Positions 27,131 to 36,361 of a stretch of 64,000 nucleotides of DNA are shown in pieces; position 1 is the first letter of the stretch; each line of letters starts with the position of its first letter. The position numbers were made by a program, and so were the translations under genes. Below the pieces are notes generated by a model. The model saw only the letters and a program-made list of their open reading frames with translations. It was not told the origin of the DNA and did no database searches. Origin of the DNA: Pseudanabaena sp. FACHB-2040 (GTDB lineage Bacteria > Cyanobacteriota > Cyanobacteriia > Phormidesmidales > Phormidesmidaceae); assembly GCF_014696715.1 (NCBI RefSeq), contig NZ_JACJQO010000005.1, positions 496,001 through 560,000 of the forward strand, read 5' to 3'.

Positions 27131-27829
27131 GTGATTAGCCTTTACATGCAGCCTGACACTTTTAGCACGCTGTTCCCTTTGTTCAATGCGGCCAGTCCAG
27201 AAACCGTTGAGTGGTTGTTATCCGTTGCGACGGAGCATGAATATCCCGCCGATCGCGCTGTGCTAATGGAAGATGCTTGGGGTAATGCAGTTTATTTTAT
27301 TGAATCGGGCTGGGTCAAAGTTCGCCGCCATGCAGGAGAAGGCTTCTTAACGCTAGCCGTTTTGGGGCAAGGAGACTTCTTCGGTGAGATGGCTATTTTA
27401 GACGAATCTCCCCGCTCAACCGACGTAGTAGCCCTGACCAGTGTAAAGCTGCTAAGTATTTCTGCTCAGCGGTTTATTCAAACCCTTTTCAAAGATCCTC
27501 AGCTGCATCACCGTATGCTGCAGCTAATGGTGCAGCGGCTGCGCATGACCAACTTCCGATTCCAGCTCCGGAATCAGCCTCCGGCAGTTAAGCTAGCCAA
27601 TACCCTAGCGGTACTTAACGAAGCCTATGGCAAACCCAGCGGCGACGGCAGCGAAATCCTCTACATTCCATTCAAAGACCTAGCCGACGTTACCGATATT
27701 ACTGAAGACGAAGCCAGCAAAATTATGGCCAAACTGGCTGAAAAAGGCTGGTTGAGAGTAGAGTCTGACCGCCAGGTGGTTACGCTGATCAATCTGAAGC
27801 AGCTCAACCATTTGGCCGGACGACTGTAG
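27131..27829 (+). CDS. Crp/Fnr-family transcription regulator
   Basis: A 232-residue protein starting at GTG (27131), or at an ATG five codons later. The N-terminal cyclic-nucleotide-binding fold spans about 20-125 (AVYFIESGWVKVRRHAGEGF, then VLGQGDFFGEMAILDESPRS). The dimer helix is rich in Arg (MVQRLRMTNFRFQLR), and the C-terminal winged helix has DLADVTDITEDEASKIMAKL. The FGEMAILDESPRSTDV stretch is near the CRP phosphate-binding cassette. The ligand cannot be predicted. Upstream TerB and IMPase genes are separate. Confidence 0.88.
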   Translation: MISLYMQPDTFSTLFPLFNAASPETVEWLLSVATEHEYPADRAVLMEDAWGNAVYFIESGWVKVRRHAGEGFLTLAVLGQGDFFGEMAILDESPRSTDVVALTSVKLLSISAQRFIQTLFKDPQLHHRMLQLMVQRLRMTNFRFQLRNQPPAVKLANTLAVLNEAYGKPSGDGSEILYIPFKDLADVTDITEDEASKIMAKLAEKGWLRVESDRQVVTLINLKQLNHLAGRL

Positions 27830-27951
27830 ACCCCGCTAATTCTGTAGACATTAATAACATCCACAACCAGACCATGAGCGGCATGATACGGTGATCCAAA
27901 GTCAGCATTGTCATCGGCTGGCTGATTGCTGTTGGATTGAGGACACGACTA

Positions 27952-28440
27952 ATGACCCTACAGCCCCCACCGCCACCGTCTATTTCCCCTCGTCAGATGA
28001 CGCTCATGCGAATTGTGGCGTCTCTCGCCTGGAGCGATGGCAACCTGGCGACCGAAGAAGTAAACCTAATGCTAGATCGGTTTAGCAGCCTATTTTCTGT
28101 TACGGCAGAGCGGCAGCAAATCCTGCGCCAAGAACTGCAGGATTATCTGATGCAAAACATTCCACTAGAAGAACTGGTGCCCAAACTTCCTGCCCAGGAA
28201 GAGCGTGAGGTTGTGCTGCAGCTAGCCTATGAGGTTATCAGTGCCAGTGCTCGTGCACCAGAAGAGCCAGTTATTAACCCCGAAGAAGAAGCAGCCTATC
28301 AGCGGCTGGTGGCGCTGTTGGATCTTCCCACTAGCGTAGTGGAGAAAGTAGAGCAGGAAGCCAAAGCCGACCTGCAACAGCCCCAAAACATCGTAGATCG
28401 GATGACAGACCGCTTGCGGCGCTTCATTGAGCATCCCTGA
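27952..28440 (+). CDS. TerB-like (tellurite resistance) domain protein
   Basis: A 162-residue protein; the ATG at 27952 is preferred to 27937 but both are open. The Pro-rich start (MTLQPPPPPSISP) leads into MTLMRIVASLAWSDGNLATEEVNLML, the TerB helical fold (LAWSDG... with acidic residues). TerB-like domains of this type occur in many cyanobacterial proteins of unknown role and are not proof of tellurite resistance. C-terminal helix: VEQEAKADLQQPQNIVDRMT. It is convergent with nadA. Confidence 0.8.
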   Translation: MTLQPPPPPSISPRQMTLMRIVASLAWSDGNLATEEVNLMLDRFSSLFSVTAERQQILRQELQDYLMQNIPLEELVPKLPAQEEREVVLQLAYEVISASARAPEEPVINPEEEAAYQRLVALLDLPTSVVEKVEQEAKADLQQPQNIVDRMTDRLRRFIEHP

Positions 28441-28524
28441 TCTGGCTTCTGGCTATTGGCAAAATTGGGCTCAGGCCGCCTCCTCACAATAGGTAATCAG
28501 TGGGCTAGGAAGGAGTTTGCTCGG

Positions 28525-29490
28525 TCAAGCGCTCATTTCTAACATCCGCTGGATCGGACGCAGTGCCGCTACTCGAGTACTTTCAGACAAAGTCACCTCG
28601 GGCTGCCGGTTCTTCATGGCAAGATAAAGCTTCTCCAGCGTGTTGAGCCGCATGTGAGGGCACTCATTGCAGGCACAGCTGTGGTTGGGCGGCGCTGGGA
28701 TAAACAGCTTGTCTGGCATCTGCTTCTGCATCTGGTGGATAATCCCTGGCTCAGTTACCACAATAAATTGGTCACGAGGGCTGTTCTGAACATACTTCAG
28801 CAGAGCCGTAGTAGAACCTACAAAGTGAGCATGTCGCAGCACGGGCTCTTCACATTCGGGATGAGCCACGATCTCTGCCTGGGGGTACTCCATCCGCAGC
28901 TGTACCAGCTTCTTCTCAGAGAAGATCTCGTGCACCATACAACTCCCCTCCCACAGCACTAGGTCACGCCCCGTTTGATGCATAACATAGCGGCCCAAAT
29001 TGCGATCGGGGGCGAAGATAATGGGCTGATCTAAGGGAATTTGCTGGACGATTTTGACAGCATTGGAGCTAGTGCAGATAATGTCGCTAAGGGCCTTAAT
29101 CTCCGCTGTGCAGTTGATATAGGACACAACTACGTGATTGGGATGGGTAGCTTTAAAGCGGGCAAACTGCTCTGGTGGGCAGCTGTCTGCTAGAGAACAA
29201 CCAGCATTGAGATCGGGCAGCAGCACAAGCTTGTTCGGGTTTAGAATTTTGGCAGTTTCTGCCATAAAGTGAACCCCAGCAAACACGATGACATCTGCAT
29301 CAGTCTCTGCTGCCTTCTGAGAAAGCCCTAGAGAATCGCCGATGTAGTCGGCCACATCCTGAATATCGGGCTCTTGGTAATAGTGAGCCAGGATAATGGC
29401 GTTTAACTCTTGCTTAAGAGCCTCGATGGCTTCAAACAGGTCTTGCTGAATATCCGCTGACGCAGAAAGGGGTGAGACACTGGTAAACAC
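28525..29490 (-). CDS. nadA: Quinolinate synthase A
   Basis: A 321-residue iron-sulfur enzyme condensing iminoaspartate with dihydroxyacetone phosphate to quinolinate in NAD synthesis. Motifs are [49 protein letters not shown] and the [4Fe-4S] cysteines in [26 protein letters not shown] and CACNECPHM. Length is standard for the short NadA type. Transcribed on the minus strand, convergent with the TerB-like gene, with nrrA upstream on the same strand 185 bases away. Confidence 0.95.
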   Translation of the reverse strand: MFTSVSPLSASADIQQDLFEAIEALKQELNAIILAHYYQEPDIQDVADYIGDSLGLSQKAAETDADVIVFAGVHFMAETAKILNPNKLVLLPDLNAGCSLADSCPPEQFARFKATHPNHVVVSYINCTAEIKALSDIICTSSNAVKIVQQIPLDQPIIFAPDRNLGRYVMHQTGRDLVLWEGSCMVHEIFSEKKLVQLRMEYPQAEIVAHPECEEPVLRHAHFVGSTTALLKYVQNSPRDQFIVVTEPGIIHQMQKQMPDKLFIPAPPNHSCACNECPHMRLNTLEKLYLAMKNRQPEVTLSESTRVAALRPIQRMLEMSA

Positions 29491-29675
29491 GGCGATTATT
29501 TTTAGTCTGAGCCATTCATTAGGATGTTTTGAATTATAGTTGTTTTCACCATAAAAGCGCAGGGGGAGATCCGACTTTTTGGGTACCTTTTTGGGTTCGG
29601 ATGACTATTAGAGCCAGTTTCAATGGGCTGCAGCTGATTTGGTCTTTTGCGTTCCCGATAGAACCAAATCCAAAA

Positions 29676-30425
29676 TCAGGAGGATGCAAGACTGGGCTGA
29701 CTGATGTGGCCGTTATGGTTTTGGGCTGCGGCTTCAGCAATGGCGCGCTCGATATTGAACCGATAGCCAACGTTGCGAACGGTTTGGATAATGCTGGGTT
29801 GCCGGGGGTCAACCTCGATCTTCTTGCGTAGAGAGAGAATATGCGTATCAACGGTACGGGGGTTATCAATGGCATCGGGCCAGGCCCGACGCAGCAAATC
29901 AGTGCGGCTCAGAGGCGAGCCTGCTGCTTGGGTCAGCACAAAGAGCAGGCTAAACTCCTGAGGCGTAAGATCAATAAAGTCGTTGCGGAACCGAACTCGC
30001 CGCTGTACTAGGTCGATATTAAGGTCACCGTAGGCTAGAGAAGCGGGCGCTGCTAGGGTGCGAATGCGACGGGTTAGGGCTTCTACCCGCGCCAAAAACT
30101 CCTGCATCCCAAAGGGCTTAGTCAAATAGTCATCGGCTCCTGCTTTGAGGCCAGTGACAATATCCGACTCCCCGTTGCTAGCGGACAAAATCAGCACCAA
30201 AGGTTGCCCCTGCCCATGCAGCCAGCGACACAGCTCTAAACCGTCCCCGTCAGGAAGTTGAGAGTCTAAAATAACCAGGTCTGGGTGGCGGGTTTGGAAG
30301 GTTTCTCTTGCCCGCGCGATATCTGCTGACTGGTAGACCCTATAGCCAGCCTGCTGGAGGTGCCAGCCGAGCAGCGATCGCAGATGGGGATTGCCTTCAA
30401 TGATTTGAACTGAAACAGATCCCAC
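29676..30425 (-). CDS. nrrA: OmpR-family response regulator, NrrA/Rre37-like
   Basis: A 249-residue regulator. The receiver holds the phosphoacceptor D54 (LVILDSQLPDGDGLE), LILSAS and LTKPFGMQEF; the upstream acidic pair is E10-G11 rather than D-D. The winged-helix output domain (about 145-225) has DLVQRRVRFRNDFIDLTPQE and TVRNVGYRFNIE. This sequence pattern recalls NrrA of Anabaena and Rre37 of Synechocystis, nitrogen-responsive regulators of glycogen breakdown and carbon flow that are activated by NtcA. Here a full NtcA-activated promoter lies upstream. Symbol is by similarity plus promoter. No kinase gene is near. Confidence 0.78.
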   Translation of the reverse strand: MGSVSVQIIEGNPHLRSLLGWHLQQAGYRVYQSADIARARETFQTRHPDLVILDSQLPDGDGLELCRWLHGQGQPLVLILSASNGESDIVTGLKAGADDYLTKPFGMQEFLARVEALTRRIRTLAAPASLAYGDLNIDLVQRRVRFRNDFIDLTPQEFSLLFVLTQAAGSPLSRTDLLRRAWPDAIDNPRTVDTHILSLRKKIEVDPRQPSIIQTVRNVGYRFNIERAIAEAAAQNHNGHISQPSLASS

Positions 30426-30465
30426 TGAAGTTCACAGGAGAAACAGCGCGAAATTAATGCCTCTA

Positions 30466-30507
30466 AGACTAACAAACGAAAATAGGAGGTTTTGTAGCTA
30501 GCGTTAC
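30466..30507 (-). promoter_or_regulatory. NtcA-activated promoter of nrrA
   Basis: On the minus strand the site GTAACGCTAGCTAC (30507-30494) matches GTA-N8-TAC. It is followed by 22 bases and then TAGTCT (30471-30466), which fits the TAN3T -10 box. This is the class II NtcA-activated layout, with a predicted start about 35 bases ahead of the nrrA ATG. Confidence 0.75.
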
Positions 30508-30734
30508 TCTCCCTAGGAGACAGGCGCTTCCAGTGAAATTGATATGGGTATGGGAGCGAAAAGGTTTGTGAGGAGCACTTAAGACTGCCTAAATAAAAAC
30601 TTATGTGTTTAAATTCGAAACAAATGTTACGAAAAGCCCTCTTTTGTTTCTACCCTTGGGGTATGCTGCTCGCAAGCTTTTTTGCTTACAGTTAGAGCTA
30701 TATCCGCATCCCCAACCCATATTTTCGCGAACCT

Positions 30735-30983
30735 ATGCTTCAGGACGCTCGAACGATCCGATATTATCAGCGCATCACTGATGCCCTTATGGAGCAGTGG
30801 AACCGAGGATACCGCACCGATGAGCTGCGCCTCTATTTGGAAGGTTACCTAACTTCCCTACGCCACTCCGATGCCCTAGAACCTTACCTGATCCACCGCC
30901 TTGAGGAAGAAGTGCTGCGCTTTCTGCACGACACGTCTAACTTTGTTGTGCCTGAACCAGAATCTGAGCCCGATTATTTCTAA
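30735..30983 (+). CDS. Small conserved cyanobacterial protein, DUF6761-like
   Basis: An 82-residue, mostly helical, charged protein starting MLQDARTIRYYQRITDALME and containing LRLYLEGYLTSLRHSDALEP and YLIHRLEEEVLRFLHD, ending in acidic Pro/Glu residues. It matches my memory of the family DUF6761, conserved across cyanobacteria with unknown function. It is divergent from nrrA. Tandem 14-bp repeats and a terminator belonging to the convergent grxD gene follow it. Confidence 0.75.
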   Translation: MLQDARTIRYYQRITDALMEQWNRGYRTDELRLYLEGYLTSLRHSDALEPYLIHRLEEEVLRFLHDTSNFVVPEPESEPDYF

Positions 30984-31009
30984 TTCTCTTGAGAGAACCC
31001 CTTAGAGAA

Positions 31010-31051
31010 ATCTGACCCACTGCATCTGACCCACTGCATCTGACCCACTAC
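31010..31051. repeat. Three tandem 14-bp repeats
   Basis: Two identical copies of ATCTGACCCACTGC and a third ending in ACTAC. They lie between the DUF6761 gene and the grxD terminator. Probably slippage-prone spacer DNA. Confidence 0.85.
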
Positions 31052-31079
31052 AAAAATAGGGGCGTCTGACACGCCCCTA
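31052..31079 (-). terminator. Terminator after grxD
   Basis: TAGGGGCGT (31057-31065) pairs perfectly with ACGCCCCTA (31071-31079). On the minus strand a T5 tract follows. Confidence 0.85.
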
Positions 31080-31103
31080 GGAATCAAGAGCTTCAATAGC
31101 TGT

Positions 31104-31427
31104 TTAAGAAGCTAGGGCGACCTCAACCATTTCCCGAAGCTGCCCGTTTTGGTATAGCTCAATCAGGATGTCAGAACCGCCGACGAATTCGCCATTGACG
31201 TAGACCTGAGGAATTGTGGGCCAGTTTGAAAACTCCTTGATGCCCTGACGGATCTCCTGATCCGCAAGCACATCACAAGTTTCAAACGGAACACCCAACA
31301 CGTTAAGAATCTGAACAACGTTGTTGGAGAATCCACATTGGGGCATCAGCTTGTTGCCCTTCATGAACACCATAATCTTGTTGTCTTGAACGAGCTTTTG
31401 AATTCGCTCTTGGGTTTCGAGTGCCAT
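31104..31427 (-). CDS. grxD: Monothiol glutaredoxin (Grx4/GrxD type)
   Basis: A 107-residue glutaredoxin with the monothiol active site MPQCGFS (Cys31). The ATG at 31427 ([10 protein letters not shown]) is chosen because the upstream in-frame extension is not conserved-looking. Lys22 (MKGN), TIPQV and GGSD form the glutathione site. CGFS glutaredoxins bind [2Fe-2S] clusters with glutathione and often form a heterodimer with BolA. The next gene upstream on the strand is bolA, so the pair is likely co-transcribed and works in iron-sulfur handling. Confidence 0.93.
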   Translation of the reverse strand: MALETQERIQKLVQDNKIMVFMKGNKLMPQCGFSNNVVQILNVLGVPFETCDVLADQEIRQGIKEFSNWPTIPQVYVNGEFVGGSDILIELYQNGQLREMVEVALAS

Positions 31428-31465
31428 AACTGCAAAGGTCTCCTTAAAAACTAACGGTATTACAC

Positions 31466-31723
31466 TTAAGCCGAACGACCGGAAGCCCAAGCATCCGGGG
31501 TGAAAGTTTTGAGGGCCAAGGCGTGAATGGCTTCAGAAGACATGGCTTGCCGTACAGCCCCATAAACGAGCTGATGCTGCTGCACCAGGCTGCGGCCCTC
31601 AAACTGAGACGAAACGACGGTGACCTGATAGTGGTCACCGCCGCCAGTTAGATCCTCAACCTGGACCTGTGCATCGGGCAGCCCGGCCTTGATCATCGCT
31701 TCAACCTGATCTGGGCTGATCAT
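31466..31723 (-). CDS. bolA: BolA-family protein
   Basis: An 85-residue protein with the BolA fold: [40 protein letters not shown], and the conserved C-terminal [20 protein letters not shown] containing the His cluster ligand. It lies upstream of grxD on the same strand with about 40 bases between, the usual BolA-monothiol glutaredoxin neighbourhood. Predicted cytoplasmic. Confidence 0.92.
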   Translation of the reverse strand: MISPDQVEAMIKAGLPDAQVQVEDLTGGGDHYQVTVVSSQFEGRSLVQQHQLVYGAVRQAMSSEAIHALALKTFTPDAWASGRSA

Positions 31724-31828
31724 GCAAATTTCCTCAATACTGGTTCGATAATAGAAATCGATACGACTTCGATCAACTCCAGTTTAGCGAATCAGGTTCC
31801 CCTCCAGCGGGTTTGTGCTGCAGCAGAG

Positions 31829-32428
31829 CTACCGAGTAGAGGAGGCCGAACCGCTGCCGTAGGGCTCATCCACAAAGCCTAATTCGAACAGCTGCTGGTA
31901 AGCTCGCTGACCCAGATCACGGGTGGGTTGTTGGCTTCGCAAAATTTCCATTAGCAGGGGAACCGCCTGATCAGCGCGGTTTTGAGCGCGGTAAACCAGA
32001 GCTAGCTGGTAAGTAGCCTGATCGCGTAGCTGGGCAGTTTCCAGAGCTTTGCCGCGATTGCTCTGGGTGAGCCGGCTATCGACGCCCAAAAACATGTTCG
32101 ACAGTTCCTGGTAGAAATTAGACATTTGGTTAAATGCCTCTCGAGCCGCCTGCAGCTTTTCGGCTGCCTGGGCATAGTTTTGGCTAGCAATGGCGGCAGT
32201 GGCTTCCTGCATCAGCTGCTGGCCAGAAGCAATACTGAGGTTGCTAGATGCCTGGTTAAGTGGTCGCAGTTCGTTGAGTTCTTGAGTCTGCTCTGGGGGG
32301 GCGACTTGGGAGGAGGGATCGCTCAGCTGAGCCCGAACTGGCTGAGCCTGAAGCAGGAGTGGAGCTAGTGCTAAGGCTGCACCGGCAAACACGGTGGGCA
32401 AAAAGCGAACCTTGGGAGAAGCGGCCAT
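31829..32428 (-). CDS. Exported TPR-like protein
   Basis: A 199-residue protein with a Sec signal peptide (hydrophobic FAGAALALAPLLLQ, cleavage near PVRAQ). The mature part is helical with TPR-like units (LMQEATAAIASQNYAQAAEK; DQATYQLALVYRAQNRADQA). It is probably periplasmic or lumenal and may scaffold other proteins. Its Gln/Ala/Ser-rich N-terminal part before the repeats is of unknown role. It lies downstream of nothing obvious; the next gene is the divergent subtilase. Confidence 0.7.
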   Translation of the reverse strand: MAASPKVRFLPTVFAGAALALAPLLLQAQPVRAQLSDPSSQVAPPEQTQELNELRPLNQASSNLSIASGQQLMQEATAAIASQNYAQAAEKLQAAREAFNQMSNFYQELSNMFLGVDSRLTQSNRGKALETAQLRDQATYQLALVYRAQNRADQAVPLLMEILRSQQPTRDLGQRAYQQLFELGFVDEPYGSGSASSTR

Positions 32429-32662
32429 GGATGTTCTATTCTACAGGTAAAAAAAACAGCCGATTAAAGACGATACTGGGGTATCTTATCATTTCAATAT
32501 GCTTCGATCTGCCCACGGTATTCTCTAGGGAAGATGTCACTATAAGCAGAGCGCATTTGAGTTAGACGACCAGATTAAGCTAAAGGTTCCTTTTACTGGA
32601 GTAGCGACCATCTGCCTGCTTATTGCTTGCCTCCAGATCAAAAATCGGCGCATCAAGCGATT

Positions 32663-34795
32663 ATGACTGAAACAAATCAGATGGGCAACAGCAGCCAGTT
32701 GGGCGTCAGTGCTGGTCACGAGGGGCTAATCTTGCAGCGGGGGGGAGAAGAACTGCTGCTGGAGAAGGTGTCTGACCGCTTTACGACCCGGTTGCGACAA
32801 CCTGAAGATCTAGAAACTGTGCGGGCGCGCCTCCAGCCGCAGTCGGTGCGGCCTGTTGCCCAAGGGCAGTTAATAGAGTGGACAGTGCCACCTCAACGGC
32901 TGGAGGAAATCTTAGCAGCGGCACGGCAGTCAGCTGAAGTCATCTTTGCCAGTCATGTCTATCGGCTAGCGGTGAGTCTCCAGACCTGGGTCTACCTGAC
33001 TGAGCAGCTAACAATTCAATTTGACCTAGGGGCTGCGGCTCAAGGGCAAGATGCAACACTCCTTGAGGAGCGGTCTTTAGCCATCGCATCCCAATTCGGC
33101 CTGATCCGTAGCCGACCTTTGGAGGGTATTCCCAACACCTACATTTTTGAGGTGTCGCCCACTGCTACAGAGAACCCGATCAAGATTGCCAATCGCCTGA
33201 TGCGGTTACCTGAGGTGCTGACAGCAGAGCCTAATGTGGTTGTTCAGATAGACACGCTCTATCGACCCAGCGACAACCTATATCCTAAGCAGTGGCACCT
33301 GTTTCACAGCGGCAGCGGCGGCGGATTGGCCTCCTCTTCTCACATTGACATTGAGCCAGCCTGGAACCTAACTCGGGGTAGCCGCTCGGTTGTCATCGCC
33401 ATCAGTGATGATGGCTTTGATCTAGAGCACCCTGACTTACAGGGTCTGGGGAAGCTGGTTGGACCTGCCGACTTGAAGGATCGAGACAGCGCTCCTCTGC
33501 CTATGACTGCCGATGAAAACCATGGCACGTCTGTAGCTGGGTTGGCTATTGGTGAGGAAAACGGCAGTGGCATTGTGGGGGTCGCTCCGGGCTGCTCATT
33601 CATGCCGATCCGGACAACCGGATTTTTGGATGATGAGTCGATTGAGCGGCTGTTTGACGGGGCGGTGGAGCGGGGGGCCGACGTGATTTCCTGCAGCTGG
33701 TCTCCGGCCTCAGTGTATTACTCGCTGTCGTTGCGGCAGCAGGCGGCGCTTAATCGGGCGGCTACTAAGGGGCGCGGGGGTAAGGGCTGCGTTATTTTGT
33801 TCTCGGCAGGCAACGCCAATCGCCCGGTCAGCGGCACAGTGAATGAGCGGAACTGGCCCAACAACGTGGTGCAGGGTCAGACTAAATGGCTCAGCGGTTT
33901 TGCGGTGCATCCAGACGTGATTGCTGTGTCGGCTTCGACTAGCCTAGGGCAAAAGGCAGCCTACAGCAATTGGGGGGAGCACATTGCTATTGCGGCTCCT
34001 AGCAATAATGCTCCACCCAATATGGCGTTGCCCCGAGTTGGCGCTGTGGCAACTGGGCCGACTATTCAAAAATCGCTACCGGGCTTGGGGATGGTGACTA
34101 GCGATCGCATTCAGGGCGCGGGCTATAGCAGCGACAGTTACACCAACAGCTTTGGCGGCACCTCCAGTGCTTGCCCGGTAGCGGCTGGGGTGGCTGGGCT
34201 CATTTTATCGGCCAACCCAAATCTAACGGCCCGTGAAGTGCGCGAGATTTTGCAGAGCACAGCCGACAAGGTCGTGGATGCTAACCCCGACCCGCAGCTG
34301 GGTCTGCACTACGGTAGCTACGACAAAAATGGCCACTCCCTCTGGTTTGGCTATGGTAAAGTCAACGCCTTTAAAGCTGTGCAGGAAGCTCGCCGACGGC
34401 TTTATCTAGGCAGGTCAGTGCAGCGGGTAGTGCGATCGCAATCAACATCTGCTGTTGCCATTGCCGATGCCAATCCGGCGGGGACAAGCAGCTCTATTCG
34501 GATCACAGACCAGGGCCAGGTACAGGACATCCAGGTTCGAGTTGAAATAGATCACGAATTTTTGGGCGACATTGATGTGTCAGTGGTTGCCCCTGACGGG
34601 GAACGGGTGCTGCTCCAGGGGCGCACTCTGGGAAATCAAACCCAGCTGCGACAAACCTATACACTGGCGACCACGCCAGCGCTAACCCGCTTGCTTAGAC
34701 GCACGGCCGCTGGTAACTGGCAGCTGCGGGCTGTTGATAATGCACCGGGAGCTACTGGGCAGATTTTGCAGTGGGAGTTGATTTTAGGGATTTAG
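32663..34795 (+). CDS. Subtilisin-like (S8) serine protease with P-domain
   Basis: A 710-residue protease starting at the ATG 32663; a TTG at 32627 is the alternative. The catalytic triad is visible in D-H-S order: Asp249/250 in AISDDGFDLEHPDL, His287 in ENHGTSVAG and Ser501 in GTSSACPVAAGVAG; the oxyanion Asn is probably in FSAGNANRPV. The N-terminal 200 residues form a propeptide-like domain with two repeats. The C-terminal 140 residues (DIDVSVVAPDGERV; LQWELIL) match the proprotein-convertase P-domain. No signal peptide is evident, so its export route is unclear. Confidence 0.9.
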   Translation: MTETNQMGNSSQLGVSAGHEGLILQRGGEELLLEKVSDRFTTRLRQPEDLETVRARLQPQSVRPVAQGQLIEWTVPPQRLEEILAAARQSAEVIFASHVYRLAVSLQTWVYLTEQLTIQFDLGAAAQGQDATLLEERSLAIASQFGLIRSRPLEGIPNTYIFEVSPTATENPIKIANRLMRLPEVLTAEPNVVVQIDTLYRPSDNLYPKQWHLFHSGSGGGLASSSHIDIEPAWNLTRGSRSVVIAISDDGFDLEHPDLQGLGKLVGPADLKDRDSAPLPMTADENHGTSVAGLAIGEENGSGIVGVAPGCSFMPIRTTGFLDDESIERLFDGAVERGADVISCSWSPASVYYSLSLRQQAALNRAATKGRGGKGCVILFSAGNANRPVSGTVNERNWPNNVVQGQTKWLSGFAVHPDVIAVSASTSLGQKAAYSNWGEHIAIAAPSNNAPPNMALPRVGAVATGPTIQKSLPGLGMVTSDRIQGAGYSSDSYTNSFGGTSSACPVAAGVAGLILSANPNLTAREVREILQSTADKVVDANPDPQLGLHYGSYDKNGHSLWFGYGKVNAFKAVQEARRRLYLGRSVQRVVRSQSTSAVAIADANPAGTSSSIRITDQGQVQDIQVRVEIDHEFLGDIDVSVVAPDGERVLLQGRTLGNQTQLRQTYTLATTPALTRLLRRTAAGNWQLRAVDNAPGATGQILQWELILGI

Positions 34796-34888
34796 AGGTA
34801 AGGGCAGAGGGCAGAAGAGGGGGCAGGCTTCTAGCCTCACTAGGATTTAGGGCCTACTTTTCCCCAGTATGTGAAGCATGACTATGCT

Positions 34889-35653
34889 TTAGGCATCGGC
34901 TGAGGGATATTGGGGATCTTCTGAGAGGATGATTAGGGCCTTTTGTAGGTCAGCTGTGAGGAGCTTGGCATTGGCTTTGAGGGTATCGGCATTGGGATTG
35001 TCTCCCACGTAGTTAGCCACTAGAATTGGCCTACCGATGACAATCTGAACATTACTGCGCCAGGTGGGAAAAGGGGTGTCGTAATGCAGACTGATAGGGA
35101 CGATTTGCACGTCTAGCTTTGGATTAATCGCCTCGGCCTGAACAGCTAGGCGGGCTAAGCCGGGCTTTAGGCGGTGTACCCGGTTGTCGCGAAAAATGCC
35201 GCCTTCCGGAAAGATAACCAGCATCGCTTCGCCTAGAAGGAGGTCAATGCCGTGGCGCAGGCTAGAAATGGTAGGCCGTCTCACGTTAACAGCAAAGCCG
35301 CCCAGTCGCCGAATAAACCAGCCCTGCAGACCTTTGACCTCGTCAGCAGTGACCATGAAGCGCAGGTCACGTCCGGTGGCGGGTCGGCCCGCTACCATGG
35401 GCAGCACTAGAGAATCCCATCGCGCCCGGTGGGTAGGGGCCAAGATCACAGGGCCGCTGGTAGGCAGGTTTTCCTGACCGCTCACTGAGATTTTGCCAAA
35501 GTAAAAGGGAAGAACAAGGCGCTGGCCCAGAAAGTAGGCCAGGGGCGTTAGTAGCGGGGAGCAGCGGGAGGTCGTGGGTTTAGTTTGGGTCAGCGCCACT
35601 TTTTTGGTTGGAAGCTGGAGAGTTGGCATAGTTAACGGGAACAGTGAAACCAT
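34889..35653 (-). CDS. plsC: 1-acylglycerol-3-phosphate acyltransferase family protein (PlsC-like)
   Basis: A 254-residue acyltransferase. Motif I is THRARWDSLVL (His-x4-Asp), followed by RFMVTADEVKGLQGW, motif III IFPEGGIFRD and motif IV NPKLDVQIVPISLHYD. This arrangement matches PlsC enzymes that acylate lysophosphatidic acid in membrane-lipid synthesis, though some family members act on other acceptors. The N-terminus (about 50 residues) is short on hydrophobic text. ATGs at 35653 and 35629 are both possible starts. Confidence 0.8.
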   Translation of the reverse strand: MVSLFPLTMPTLQLPTKKVALTQTKPTTSRCSPLLTPLAYFLGQRLVLPFYFGKISVSGQENLPTSGPVILAPTHRARWDSLVLPMVAGRPATGRDLRFMVTADEVKGLQGWFIRRLGGFAVNVRRPTISSLRHGIDLLLGEAMLVIFPEGGIFRDNRVHRLKPGLARLAVQAEAINPKLDVQIVPISLHYDTPFPTWRSNVQIVIGRPILVANYVGDNPNADTLKANAKLLTADLQKALIILSEDPQYPSADA

Positions 35654-35823
35654 AGCGACAAGACCCGTGAAGACCCCTAATCAGTTTTGTTAGTTACACA
35701 TTACTGGGTCTCTTGAAAGCTGTCTTATGGATAGGGACAGTTTTGCTGGTGTCCTGTGTCTACCTATAGAAATAGATTGCCCAGCTGATCCCCAATGTTA
35801 ATTACCCGAGTTGATTGACCCGC

Positions 35824-36336
35824 TCACGACTGGCGATTAGTGCTGCGGCGGTCGGCAAACCAGGTGCGTAGCTGTTGACGGCAGGGAGTTGTCAAAATGC
35901 CGGGTAAAACGGCCAAAACATGATTGGAACAGGCGCTGTCTGGCAGGTTCAAAACCGTTCTAATAGCGCCTGCTTTGGGATCATCGGCTCCATAGACCAG
36001 TAGCCCTAACCGGCTTTGAATGAGGGCACCGGCACACATAGGGCAGGGCTCCAATGTGACATATAGGGTGCAGTCATTGAGATGCCAGGTACCTCGAACT
36101 TGGCCGGCTTGCCGCAGAGCCAAAATTTCAGCATGGGCAGTGGGGTCGTGGTCTCGTTCCCGGCGGTTGGCAGCCTCGGCAATGAGCTGATCCTCGGGGT
36201 CAATAATGACGGCTCCTACGGGCACTTCGCCTGCTTCGCCTGCCGCTTCTGCCAACTCTAGCGCCCGCCTCATCCAGTGTCGGTGGCGTAGATAAGTGGG
36301 GTCTGATAGAGCCGATGGGGGAATTTCAAAGGGCAT
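35824..36336 (-). CDS. tadA: tRNA-specific adenosine deaminase
   Basis: A 170-residue deaminase from the ATG at 36336 (MPFEIPPSALSDPTYLRHRH). Starting at 36402 would overlap the binding-protein gene and add a non-family extension. Zn/catalytic motifs are HAEILAL (HAE) and PCPMCAGALIQSR (PCxxC), with GAVIIDPEDQLI and the conserved Asn in NRRERDHDP. It converts wobble adenosine-34 to inosine in tRNA(Arg). It follows the amino-acid-binding protein gene on the strand, but no functional link is evident. Confidence 0.9.
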   Translation of the reverse strand: MPFEIPPSALSDPTYLRHRHWMRRALELAEAAGEAGEVPVGAVIIDPEDQLIAEAANRRERDHDPTAHAEILALRQAGQVRGTWHLNDCTLYVTLEPCPMCAGALIQSRLGLLVYGADDPKAGAIRTVLNLPDSACSNHVLAVLPGILTTPCRQQLRTWFADRRSTNRQS

Positions 36337-36361
36337 TATTTCTAACGGGTTGCCTTTGGCC

